In this document: piece after piece, positions 36,841 through 48,700 of the stretch
How the letters are laid out: each line of letters begins with the position of its first letter
Numbering within the stretch: the first letter of the stretch is position 1
Source: Oopsacas minuta
Lineage: Eukaryota; Porifera; Hexactinellida; Lyssacinosida; Leucopsacidae
Length of the DNA stretch: 64,000 nt
Reading direction: 5' to 3'
NCBI GenBank assembly: GCA_024704765.1
Contig: JAKMXF010000077.1
Coordinates: 850,534 to 914,533 of the forward strand
Notes under the pieces: model-generated
Databases searched by the model: none
Seen by the model: the letters and a program-made list of their open reading frames with translations, nothing else
What the model was told of the DNA's origin: nothing
Made by a program: the position numbers and the translations under genes

Positions 36841-37190
36841 TAAAGGTTCATCAAGGCGTATGCGTCACGCTTACAGCCGCACGCATTTAATCAAATGTAG
36901 GCCTAGGCGTGTCAAAATTCGGATAAGACCCCATACCGTAATATTATAGGTATACTGGAGGCGAGCGTGAAATCACTTAGGGGAATATTTTAGGCATTGG
37001 TACAGAATGGCTGGATGAACCTTGAGCATACACTGTACTGGGATTTTTTTGAAATAAACACAACTATTGTATTTCAATCATATATATATATATTTATATA
37101 TATATACAGTCAAGGGACAAAAGTGTTCGACCACACAAATATATTGTCATAAATTGTATACTCTATCTCGTTCCTATATATCGTGTAGTC

Positions 37191-39653
37191 CAGTGCTTCT
37201 CAAACTTTTTTATGTCGCGGCCCCAAAGTTTCTCCATTACAATTCCACGGACCCCTGCTTGTTGGTCTCATTTTTAGTAAATACAATTTGTTTTTATTAT
37301 TGTATTCTATCAGTGTTAAGTAGTAAGAGGTATATTGTGATATAATTATAAGATCAATTATACTAATGAGAACTGTGTGCTTGCTTCGATTTGACGAGCT
37401 TATCTAGCCTCGGTTCGATTGATGAAAGTGCCACACGTAGTGGAGATCTGACATCCAGAGAATTCCTATATTTTGTTTTGATAATGCTCATTGTTGAAAA
37501 CCCCATTTCACAAAGGTAAGTAGATGGAAAGGGTAGAATTCTTTTCAGGGCCAACTCACTAAGTTCTGGATATTCGGGTCTAACCTTTATCCAGAATTCA
37601 GCGAGTGTTATTTCGCTGTAAAAAATATTCTTTAATCCTTGATCTCCTGCCAGGTCTAATAATTTGTCTTCTAAATGAACATTCAACTCGTCCTTCAATT
37701 GCAAAAAGGGATTACAGATCCAACCGTTTCCTTCTCTAGGATCTTGTTCTTTCGGGAAGTAAAATTCAAAGCGCTCAGCTAGTGATTTCAAATGTTCGGT
37801 GATAATATTCGCTAGAGAAGTCGCATCAAGTCCACTTTCACAATTAATTATTTCCGATAAATTTGGAAACATGTCGTAACAATCTCGAGAGACTCGATGT
37901 TGCCATGCAGCTAACTTTCTTTTAAAACCGTCAATCTTGTTAGCTGGTGCAAAATTAATTGCCATCCTACCTTACATTGATCTGTTTAGCTCATTAAGCA
38001 TTGAGAATATATCAGACAGATATGTCAGCTTTGTATTCCAGTTTACATCTTGAAAATTTTCAGCCCATTCGGGTTTTTTATCAAGCAGAAATGTTGTTAG
38101 TTCGTTTCGGAGCTCAAAAACTCTTGATGACACTTTTCCTCTGGATAGCCAACGTACTTCAGCATGCAAGAGCAGTTGTATATGGTCAGCTCCCATCTGA
38201 TCACACAAGGAAGCGAATAAGCGAGAATTCAGAGCGTTCGCTTTTACATGGTTGACAACTTTGACAACTTGACATAATACATCATTGAGTTCCTTTGACA
38301 TCTTCTTTGTTGCTAAGTTTTCTCGATGAATAAAACAGTGTGTTGGGTCGCAATCTGGTGCTACTTCTTTAATTTTTGCAACAACTCCAGAATGTCGTCC
38401 TGTCATTGCAGCAGCACCGTCAGTACATACACCAACACAAAACTTCCAATCTAATCCTGATTGATCAACGATATAGTTATTCAATCCATCAAAAATTTGA
38501 GAACTAGTGGTATTTGTAGGCAATGATATCGAACATAAATACTCTTCTTTCACATCACCACAATGTTCAAAACGAACATATAACAACAAAATCGCCAAAT
38601 TTGCTACGTCAGTAGATTCATCAAGCTGCAAAGAATACCATTTGGCTGATTTTATTTGTTCGATCAGCTGTTCCTCCATGTCGCAAGCAAGATCGATCAC
38701 TCTTCTAGCAACAGTGTCGTTTGACAGTGGAACCCGCGCAGTTATCTTTGCTACAGATTCTCCCAACATTTCTCGGCATACATCACCAATGCAACCAACC
38801 AGAAGTTGTTCCCCAATTATGTATGGTTTTTTTGCCTTTGCAATACGTAAAGATACCTTGTAAGAAGCTCTTAATGCTGAAACATTTGTGTGAGATGAAA
38901 CATACATTTGTTTCTGGCAGCCTGTTAATTCGTCGCGCTTTCTCTTAAAAAACTCAACTGGTTTTGAGATCAGCTCCTTGTGCTTCGTTTGTAAATGTTT
39001 ACTGAGCTTTGAAGGCTTTAAAGCTTCATTGGACAAAACCTCGCCACATACAACACACTGAGGCTTCTGTAATCCATCTTTGAATATAGAAGTAAAACCA
39101 AAACGAATGAATGAAATGTCGTAGTTACGGATTTTCGTACAACCTCTTTTGCCCAGTTTGTCGGATTTATCAATTAACTCATCTTCATCAGATCCCGAAA
39201 TCTCTTGAGAATCTGTATAGAGTCTATTACTCTTAGTTAGATAAGTATCCAATTGTCCTCGCTTTCGTTTGGCCATAAAATTCTTTTCAACGATACCAAA
39301 TTAATAACTAAAATATTAATAGATATTAGCAAAGGTACGATCAATTTAAACAATATCAATGGAAGCTCTACCTACTCTTAAAAGAGGATGATTGTTTGTA
39401 TTTAACGCTCTATGTTATATGTTTGCAGGGTGACATAATTCTAAATAGCATTCAAGGAAGTGGAATAAGTGGAATTTGTTTACAATTCGAGGAAAGCGAA
39501 AGGAATTCAGATATTATCGTAGAAGTTGTGTGGAGTAACTAAAACTCTAATGAATAAAATTTCGTAAATCACTTTCCATAGCCATTCCGCGGCCCCTTTG
39601 CAACCCCCTCGCGGCCCCCTGGAGGGCCGCGGACCCCAGTTTGAGTACCACTG
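37191..39653 (-). mobile_element. hAT transposon (ZBED5/FAM200-like), nearly intact
   Basis: TIRs CAGTGCTTCTCAAACT (left) and, inverted, CAGTGGTACTCAAACT (right). Perfect 8-bp target duplication GTGTAGTC at 37183-37190 and 39654-39661. Subterminal CGCGGCCCC blocks occur at both ends. The minus-strand transposase is broken by a single stop codon. It sits inside the left arm of the 37107-40491 fold-back element. The copy at 55175 preserves the corresponding empty site (GTGTAGCC). Confidence 0.95.
37363..39276 (-). pseudogene. hAT transposase, one nonsense codon (ZBED5/FAM200-like)
   Basis: Starts at ATG 39276 (MAKRKRGQLDTYLTK). A BED-type zinc finger follows at about residues 75-100 (CVVCGEVLSNEALKPSKLSK, then HLQTKH). 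Then come IGEQLLVGCIGDVCREMLGE, PLSNDTVARRVIDL, the catalytic LDESTDVANLAILLLYVRF, VGVCTDGAAAMTGRHSG, a THCFIHRENLA block and LLHAEVRWLSRGKVSSRVFE. A TAA at 37972-37974 interrupts the frame. Reading resumes in the same frame with GRMAINFAPANKIDGF and ends with the C-terminal dimerisation region (ILPFPSTYLCEMGFSTMSII, KTKYRNSLDV) and a stop at 37363. Intact relatives have Gln-Gly at the break, so a single CAA-to-TAA change is the simplest cause. Otherwise full length, about 637 codons. Confidence 0.93.
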
Positions 39654-40559
39654 GTGTAGTCTATATTCGTAGCTACAATCCAGTAATTTGCATAGAATGA
39701 CATATGTTTTTCAAGAATTTCAAAAAAATATTTTCGATTTACACTTTTTGAAGGTGTTAATTATTCATAATCATTAGATAATTATCGATAGTCAAAATGT
39801 GTGGTAATTCAAAACCTATTAAGAATCTATAATTTCTGACTTGATATTTGAATTCTACGTAGTCGAGTTACCCCAGATTAAATTTTCAATGGGATTGAAC
39901 TATTCTTGCCAAAGTTATAGTAGAATTTCAATTTGTGCCATTTGTGCCACCTTTTGCCCAAGGTGGCACAAGTGGCCGCTACCAAGAGGTTATTTTGTAA
40001 TTCAAGGGTTAACATAGTCATATCATTCGAAAATATTAATTTTGATTTATTCCTCCTAACCCTAGTTGATTTCCTTGCAGTGGCGCTTTTCCTACTACCT
40101 GTGCCACCTTGGGCAAAAGGTGGCACAAATGGCACAAATTGAAATTCTTCTATAACTTTGGCAAAAATTGTTCAATCCCCTTGAAAATTTAATCTGGGGT
40201 AACTCGCCTACGTAGAATTCAAATATCAAGTCAGAAATTATAGATACTTAATAGGTTTTGAATTACCACATATTTTGACTATCAATAATTATCTAATATT
40301 GATTAATAATCAACATATTCAAAAAGTGTAAATCGAAAATATTTTTTAGAAATTCTTGAAAAACATATGTTATTCTATGCAAATTACTAGATTGCAGCTA
40401 CGAATATAGACTACACGATATATAGGAGCGGGAAAGAGATACAATTTATAACAATATATTTGTGTGTTCGAACACTTTTGTCCCTTGACTGTATATATAT
40501 ACGATTTCCATACTCCTTAGCTGCATATTGATACACTTTGCTTTTGCAGTTAACTGCGA

Positions 40560-40870
40560 ATTTCCATGCGTCCATGGAATCCCTAGACGGTATTTTTTCT
40601 CAATTTTAGACATTTATCTTAATTACGATTATTAATTTTATAGCCCAACTATAATTACTATAATATGTGAAGTAATATATTCACCCCCCTCCATCATGTT
40701 TACGACATAATAATCCATCAATGTCAGAAGCCTTATTTATGCGTGCAGGGAATCCCTGGACAGTAATTTTCTCCTTTATTTTGACATTTTTCTCAAAGAC
40801 AGTACTATTTCTAGCATCTAGTAATAATTTATTAACTATATTTTGACTATTCTGAGTATATTCCAGTATA
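40560..40870 (+). repeat. imperfect tandem duplication, unit about 174 bp
   Basis: The stretch near 40567 (ATGCGTCCATGGAATCCCTA, then TTTTTCTCAATTTTAGACAT) reappears near 40740 (ATGCGTGCAGGGAATCCCTG, then TTTTCTCCTTTATTTTGACA). Two diverged units. Confidence 0.45.
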
Positions 40871-41387
40871 GATCCCAGGATTTAAATCTGTACCGATTAT
40901 ATTCTTTATTAATTACATAAAGTAGAACATGTTGAAAAAGGCCACGCAGCATTAGTGGAGGGTGTAGCGAGCGAGCCGAATTTTATGGGTACTCACTTTG
41001 GAAGTGTCCAGAGGAATTTGCACAGTGTCGAAGGACGGTCGAAAATGGTGTTTTAAGTATGCATGCAGCAAATTCGATTTATTCACAAGAAATTTTGTCT
41101 AGAAATTAGTAATTCGTTTTGATGAATCGATTGGTGTTGTCAAATGTAAATTTGGTCAGGGGATAGGATAATTAATTAATCTATTGTCATAGCGAAGTAT
41201 ATTTGTTCAGATAATATTAAGTTTGTGCATTTTTCCCCGAACAAATCCATTCTTGACATTTAACATTACACAAAGTCTATATCTACAAACTGCATCCAGA
41301 TCGAAATGACGTCGTGAATGAGTACGAAACAATTATGTTAACAAAATGCTCCAATTTAAAAATTCTGTAAAGAAATAGCTGTGACCT

Positions 41388-42240
41388 TTATAGTAACAAA
41401 ATCAACATATTTTGTTCTAATGTGGTAAAATATAAATAATTTATTATGACTAAATTGGCACGTTTTAGAGTTATTGTAGTGACCATGGATAGCATATTTG
41501 GTCCATTTTTTCTCATCAAAAACAATTTTTCTTCGCGCAATAGGAAGAATCGCTCAAGGACCTTTCCTTTGCTAAGCCAGCGAACTTCACAGTAGTAAAT
41601 TTGGTTTTGTATTGTTTCTAATTCTTGCAAGTATTCCCGAAATTGTTGATGTTTGAATCCCTTGGCACGGATTTTATGACAACTTTTACGACTGCATCCA
41701 TCCTATGATCCATCTTGAATGCTTTTCCACACAGAGCCTCCTGGTGAATGATACAATCGACAGTAAGGACTAGTTGTTCGTGCTAAGTAGATGCCCGTGC
41801 TTCTTAATTAGAGCTGCTGCGCTATTTTCCCTTACTTGTCCCAGAGAGTGCCCCATCTGTTGTGATACCTGCAAGCTGACTCCTTTATATCTCATAAATT
41901 CTCGTAGATACAATATTCATTTCAGCTTCCACTATATTACAATCCTTAGTAATATCGTCAAGTTTCCCATATCCTGGATCCTTTATACAACAGTGTTCCT
42001 ACTATGGCTGTCCATCTGGAAAAGCTTCTTTTATCAGGAGTGAGAATCTCTGCAGCTTCTATTATGCATTTCTTTGCAAATTAATCGTCGGAGAAGGGTT
42101 TTAACCTCAGAGCTATATTCTGAGAAATGACATCGCTAGCCTTAAGTAATACTCTTTGTACAAATCAAACGGGAGAATAATGCAATGTTTTCCATGATTA
42201 CTCGATCATGTCAACATTTAAGATTTCTAAATCAAAGGTA
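41388..42240 (-). pseudogene. hAT transposase remnant (GTF2IRD2/FAM200-like)
   Basis: Minus-strand fragments in family order: a TTDGALSGTS-like block near 41860 (the domain containing TDGAPSM in relatives), CIIHQEALCGKAFKMDH near 41750-41710, then CEVRWLSKGKVLERFFLLRE at about 41600-41540. N- and C-terminal parts are not recognisable and no TIRs were found, so it is a partial, heavily mutated copy. It belongs to a hAT lineage related to, but distinct from, that at 37363-39276. Confidence 0.72.
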
Positions 42241-42349
42241 GACTATACAAGAAAACAAGGTGAATCATGATTCCTTAAGGCTTAGTTGCTTGGTGTGCCT
42301 CAAGATCCTTGCGGGCCATAGGTTTGATATGCCTGGTGTACAAGTACAT

Positions 42350-42836
42350 TAGGGTTTGGAACTTTCCGACAATGAAAGATATCCGGATATCGGATAGTTT
42401 TCATTCAGATATCCGGATATCCGTTTTACAGTAATACTTTTTCCAGTGTGTTATTAGACTCACTTTATGCCTGGATTGCATGGATACTATGCTAATATAT
42501 GAATTGATTATGAAGAATAACTGAAATATAAGAATGACTAATATTCATTTGTTAACTAAAGTATTATATTTGATCTAATCTATTTTCTTGAAGTAGCTTT
42601 TCAGGAAACATAATGTATCTATTATATCGTCACCTAGCCGGGATCGAATCTTGGTGATAAATAGACCTGCAGCAGAAATGCTCTTTCAGATTCCACGCTT
42701 GTTGGAAGTATTGAATCTAAGGCATTTAGGAGTAGATTGAGGCGTTTAGACTACGATTTACAAACGATATATGGATGCCAAATTATCCGGATATTCGACC
42801 AAATATTATCCGGATATTTCCGGATTCCAAACTTTA
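42350..42836. mobile_element. 487-bp hAT MITE with perfect 8-bp TSD
   Basis: Perfect 8-bp direct repeat AAGTACAT at 42342-42349 and 42837-42844. TIRs TAGGGTTTGGAA (left) and, inverted, TAAAGTTTGGAA (right). The subterminal regions carry repeated ATATCCGGATAT palindromes on both sides (42390-42422 and 42780-42825). Non-coding. Confidence 0.8.
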
Positions 42837-42844
42837 AAGTACAT

Positions 42845-44874
42845 ATATATGATCAATTACAAGGGCGGTGGACGCACGGGGGCTATAAGCCCCCTACTTT
42901 TGAATTAGGGGGCCTGACCTCACTACTTACCCCTCATATACGTATATTATACTAATTTAAATAATACTAGTAAAGGATATTTCAGCAACTATCTGCGTTA
43001 ATGAGTGTTTTAGCATCTTTATTTTACTATAATTGAATTTGATTAGAAACCACTGTTAGTTTTATTCATATTGGGTTAATTTAGTCTTACTTAGACCAAT
43101 ACAATCAAGTTTTGTGACATTCTTTCGAAGGAATTAACGTTGCAGTGTTCGGTATTTATACATAGTTCGAAATTGAAGTCTATTTATAATTGTCCCGCAA
43201 TTATCAATTTATGTATCAAAATTGAAATGTACTAATCATATTATTTCATATTATGGTTGATTATATCACGAATAAATATTTGGACTATTGGTTGTATTAT
43301 ATTATATCCATGTAGAGTATAGATGATAATTTTAATTGTACAGGCAAACTTGTGTATGCCTGCCACCGAAGGGAAAGCGGCCGTTATATACATATGGCCG
43401 CTGTAAAGATGTTTACTATTATACACTATCGTAGCAGTAACTATATGATATTGGATTTCTCACGGATTCATGACTTTCAGACGGATTCTAAAGGATTCTT
43501 GAAAATCTGGGGGGCATTTGCGCACAATATTTGTGCAAGTACGCAATTAGCGAAAGAGTGTCCTGAAATCCACATAATCTCCAATTATAAGTTTCATTAA
43601 CCAATATTCCAAACTAATCGAATCAAAACCCCATTCACCAAGTGGATATCGATGTAAAATACCCAATTTGACAACCAGCAGGTGGTCAGACATCCATGAG
43701 CTATAATTACACTAGTCCAAGGTAAAAGCTCGTGCAACTTTTGTGTACAGATATATTGTACACAAATGCATTGTACTAGCTTTAGAGACAAATGTCTCTC
43801 TTCAGAAAAATAGTACTAGATATTTTAGAAATTATTTCAAAAATATAATTGCAATCTGTCCTCCTAGTTTCAGAAGACTTCCTTATGATAAACAACTCTT
43901 ATAATTTACATAAGCTAATAATAGTTTCGTAAACATTTTCACAAAAAAGGTCACCAAACTCAAGGATGTGACTAATGATGACATTCACAACTTGAATAGA
44001 CATTGTGTCAGTACCATATACAATAAACACTTGATTATCAAATTTCGAGTTTCTAACGATATTTGTCGAATTTTACACTCAAGATGGATAGTCAATAATT
44101 ATTTGATGGGCACAATGAATGAATTATCTTTTCTAATCCGTTCGATGGAAATTATTGAAGAGGAGATGTAAACTTGTACCTGGGAAAATGACGCTAAGGA
44201 TTGAAAATTTATTCTTATCCGAGACTTGAGATATCGATTGATTCATGATGGGAAGGAAAGTTATGGTGAATAATTTCAATAATTTGGATATTTTACTGAT
44301 ACATAGATCATCATAGAGGGTGGTTTATAGTTGCAAAATATTTTGGAGAATACTAGTTTTGGTAGTAACTGATATATGATTCTTGCACCTAAAACCCAGA
44401 GCATTAAGCGTCCTCATTGTTTGAAGTGAGCTATCGCTCCCCACTCCCGCACTAAAAGGCGAGAAGCCCCCACCTCCGCTCCCTCAACATGTTGTCAGAG
44501 GTAACTGAGTGGATAGAGTCCGATTTTGAGAATTTCAGAGTCTGAAAGTTACAAATTCATATAGTTTACATATGAATAATCATATTTTCACACCTTTCGC
44601 ATAATATTCAAAATCATGCTATAGATTTCGTTTTAACTGCTAGTAAAAGGTAATCGAGTATGTAGATTCCAATTTTTGGGAAGTTTTAAATCTATGTCTA
44701 AATGATTTATCATGTGATTGATAATATTTTCATAGCTCTTTGCATATTATTCAATATCGTGGTACTTTCCTTTTAAATTCTGTTAGGGGTAATAGTAAGG
44801 GCAGAGGTACTAGCAGGCTAAATCGTGAAACTGATTAATTAGTTTCATTATTCACTAGTGCGCTTCGCTTGCTC
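42845..44874. other. intergenic, only short repeat fragments
   Basis: A GC-richer patch at 42865-42935 (GGGGGCTATAAGCCCCCTAC, then TTAGGGGGCC) looks like a transposon terminus without a partner. The rest is AT-rich with short ORFs that match nothing I know. Confidence 0.35.
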
Positions 44875-45010
44875 CTGATGCGCGGCTTGCGAACACTCTG
44901 TGTTTGCATGGAGCTCAGCACTTCTTGCCTCGAAATATGAAAAGAATACAAGTAGCAACATGTTTACAATTCCCTGGTGATACATTCATATTTGGAATCA
45001 CCGTACCTGA
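44875..45010 (+). repeat. dispersed repeat, copy B
   Basis: Partner of 2226-2385: shares CTTGCGAACACTCTGTGT, GCATG-AGCT, and CATATTTGGAATCA about 90 bp later. Confidence 0.45.
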
Positions 45011-45506
45011 TTACCCAAGTTTAACAGTTGAAAACAAGTTTCTAACATTAACTTGAAATTGTTACTTAAACAAATAAACAACAACTAATATTCACAATAT
45101 GTAGTTGAAATAACATATTTGTATTCAGCATACTTGATCACTCCTATTTTATCTGTTGAGAAGAAGTCTCTAATTATATTTTGAGATTTCAAGTATTTGT
45201 TTACTTTATTTTAATGAAAACAAGGAATATATTTACATATGGTTGATTCGAAAGTGTTAAAATTCGAATCAGCATGCCCGAGTACCTCATAATCACTTTT
45301 GGAAGCATGATTCTACCACAATTTTGAAATTTGTTTACTTTATGTACCTAAAAGTAAACAAATATTCACGATATTTTGCTAACAAAATATATTAAGAATC
45401 AGCAGAGCGCATGCTGGAAACCTGATTTTCCTCATATTTCTTAGATGAATACGTTGTTTATCGTTTCAATAATTCTGTAGTTATAAATTGATTCATTTCC
45501 GTATTG

Positions 45507-45580
45507 CAGGGGTCCCAAAACAAGTTCGTTGAGGGCCATTTGGATCTTTTAAGGTTAGATTGAGAGCGGCAAATTTTGAT
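45507..45580 (+). repeat. probable solitary hAT terminus
   Basis: CAGGGGTCCCAAAACAAG followed by GAGGGCCATTTGGATC resembles the start of hAT elements of the FAM200/ZBED group (CAGGGGT-CCAAAC, then GGGCCA). No opposite end was found. Confidence 0.35.
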
Positions 45581-45732
45581 ATAATTTCCCTTGAGATATA
45601 TTCATTCATATTGTACGGAATTCATAACAATTATCTGACTAATACCTTACAAACTGAACTTTATAGTTAAATATATATGATCAATGTTCTTTTCATTGCT
45701 TAATATCTCTCATAGGCAAACCTCAATTCTAG

Positions 45733-48700
45733 AGAAGAAGTTATCAACCAATTCAAAATAAACACTTGTTCACTTCAATCGTTTATTTGACCGGCTATCC
45801 TTATAGCTAGAGAAATAGACTTGTTATTATTCCAAAGTATAGTGTTGGTGGATCACGAAATTATAAAATATGTGTGATGACAAAATTTTCCATTCGTGTC
45901 AACTATAATGTGCAATTTGGGTGCCTTCTCAATACTATTGAGGATAGAGGATTATGAATTACACAATTTCTTGTAAAAATTTTCAATACTTTTTGAAATA
46001 TTATATTTTGAAATCAATGAAGAAGTTAGACTAGGGTCACTTCAGTCATTAATTTAACTCACTTATACTCATCAGATTTAAACGAAATTAGTATCATTGG
46101 AAAGAGGAGAGTTGAGCGTTGTAAGCAATATCTTTTGATTTTTAAAACATATACTATTAGTCACTTTTTTGGCTAAAATTTAGTGTCACGACTCCCTTCA
46201 ATTTACCCAGCCAAAGGACAGAAATCGATTCTGAAAATTATATATGCATACGTTGGCGATATGGACAGTTATGAAAATTATCTATCATTAAAAACTATTA
46301 CCAACTCACGGAGGATGAGGAATTCATATTTTAAGTCGGGAGTGAGAGTGGTAGAGGATTAATCATATTCTACATGAAGTAGGGTCAGTTCAAACTCATG
46401 TTTTTACCCTAAATCCGACCAATTTCAATTATTTTAATGCTAATCGATAGTTGAGATATAGACGATTTTGAACAGTATCGATATTTTCGTGAAACACTAA
46501 AAATTATCAACAGCAACAGCCTGCAAGAACGTTAAATTCTTGGGCTTTTTGTGTATCACGAATTCTAACTTAGAGATAAATTCTTAAAGTTATCTCGCAT
46601 CACAACCCCTTCAAAATGTTTAGATACTTTCTTTCCTATCTTATACTTCAATTTCCTTAAACAATAACAGGGGTCGCAAGTAGATTTTCTACTATTTGGT
46701 GGTAATATAATTTAAAGGCTTTAATTTCATTTTGAGTCAGTGTTAAACTTAATTCTTGTGCATAGAAGTATATACGTACGTAACTAGTAACATTTGCGTC
46801 AATCCTATGGTGTTTTCCTCGAAACTAACATTTTTAATTTTATCCAACATCTAAATACTTATTGTCGTATCTATATTAATATTTAATATGTAAGACAGTA
46901 ACTGTGTGGGTCAATATCAGTTTCATCATTTTTGGTAATCTATATTTAAACTAGAATTCGAGTTACGAGACAATATGTTTCTTATTGTGGGCATCATCGG
47001 CTTATGATTTAACCGTGTGTAAAAATTTGAGGGAGTCAATTTCATTAATTGCATTGATAAAGACATTCTGAAGGAAATTACTTTTAATTCTTCAACCATC
47101 TGAAGCTCAGTTGTAGGTAGATGACACAAAATTCTATGGGTTATCTAATGTAGAAATATATCTGGAATTTTGCTATTCACTGATGCATGTTTTAGTGAGG
47201 AGTGATTCACTTCATTAATGTCATCACAAGTACTTGTTACAATAGCTTTGTTGAGTGTAGTCCACTGTTAGTTTTGTGGTTAGTTGAAACACAACCTGGT
47301 CATAGTTTAGTTTATCAATTGTTTGGTAAAAATATCTGTGTTTAAGTGGAGAGATTTTGAGCATTTTCATTAGCTGGGTATTGGAACAAAGAAAGGAATT
47401 CAATACTAATGGTATTACCAGCCTACAAAATGTTTGTTCTGAATACCTTGTTCGTGTTGAATGTTAGTTTGGGAACCAATTCCCCTAAGCCAGGTTCTCA
47501 ATCCTAATTGTATTGTAGAAAGTGAACAAATTGTGGATATATTGTTAGAGGTCAGCTCTGGAGTTGACTTTGAGATTGAAGTTGCGAATCTGGAGAATTT
47601 TATCTCGAAATCATATACTGGGATAGTTTGTGCATTACTGATTCGAAACATAGAATGCCATTGATCAGTAATTTGACGAATGTATTTTCTTCTAAGTTTC
47701 ATGATGTAAAAAATATGTGTGTATTGAAGTTTATCAATTCAAATAATTTTTGGATTTTCAGTTATTTTGAGATAATTCATTATTTAGAAATTATGATTTG
47801 CTTAAGAGGGGCCTAAAAACTGATTAGGCGGGGGGCCCACACAAAGTAACTGTACTGGCTAGAGCAGAATGTAATTCCTTAATTGCAGTGCAGATGTATT
47901 TTATATTGAGGACAAGAATTATTTAAATAATCGTATAGTGGCCAAGTTTTATTCTGAAGGATTTCTTTCAATTCATCATACAGGTGCTACGGGTGCATAT
48001 AGTAGTAATTTATCTTGTAGTGAGCACAGAAATATGGGAAGATTGTTAGATTAGTATTCTGTGAGTAATATTGAAAAAGCAATTAAATGAATTATTATGA
48101 ATATATTTTTGTTTTGAAAAACGGTCCAATAATTATGAGAACAATCTACCGAATTAGAGATGTATGTTAAGTGTGAGATAGAAATTACTAATGAAACACC
48201 TAAGGAATGAGGATGAAGCAATTGTAAAATTAAATGCTGTAACTCAAAGGCAAAAGTCACCATTTGGTAAGCATTTCGAAAAGATTTATAATCTACTAAA
48301 TTGAATATCAAGGTAATTGAGAATAACCTTGATATTGGAGTTAGTAAATCTCAAGTTTAAGGAAATAATGTATGTTACTATCCTGGATTAATTGATTCAT
48401 TGTTACCATTGTGGAGTGGATAATTTTATGTAAAATCAATACTCCATGTAATGTTTTAACTGAGAGCAACTCTAGCGTTAAAAACTGGTTTAGGATAGTT
48501 AAGCACAGCTTTATACTTCTGAAACAAGAATGAGAGCAGCTCATTTCATTAGATCAATTAATGTATATATAGAGGTAGGATTGCTGCATTATATTTGCTC
48601 TTGTGCCATCTACAAACAAAATATTAACAAAGAAAAGAAAAATGGAAGTAGAAATGAAGAAAATTATGAGGAGGAATGATCTAAGAGGAATAGACCAAAC

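Larger units (their letters stand above)
37107..40491. mobile_element. fold-back element copy 1, split by a hAT
   Basis: Ends CAGTCAAGGGACAAAAGTGT (left) and the inverted CAGTCAAGGGACAAAAGTGT (right, with ACACACAAATATATTG inside), flanked by TA in a TATATA context. The whole element is a long imperfect palindrome: arms of about 430 bp around a short spacer near 40000-40090. The inner arms carry GTGCCATTTGTGCCACC and its inverted partner. After removing the hAT (2463 bp) and its 8-bp duplication, the element is 914 bp, against 908 bp for the intact copy at 55175-56082. No coding capacity. TA target and CAGT-type ends suggest mobilisation by a Tc1/mariner-type transposase. Confidence 0.9.

Noticed and set aside
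38507-38863. Plus-strand ORF of 118 codons (and overlapping ones at 38001-38255 and 38721-38948)
   Set aside because: Antisense shadows of the hAT transposase.
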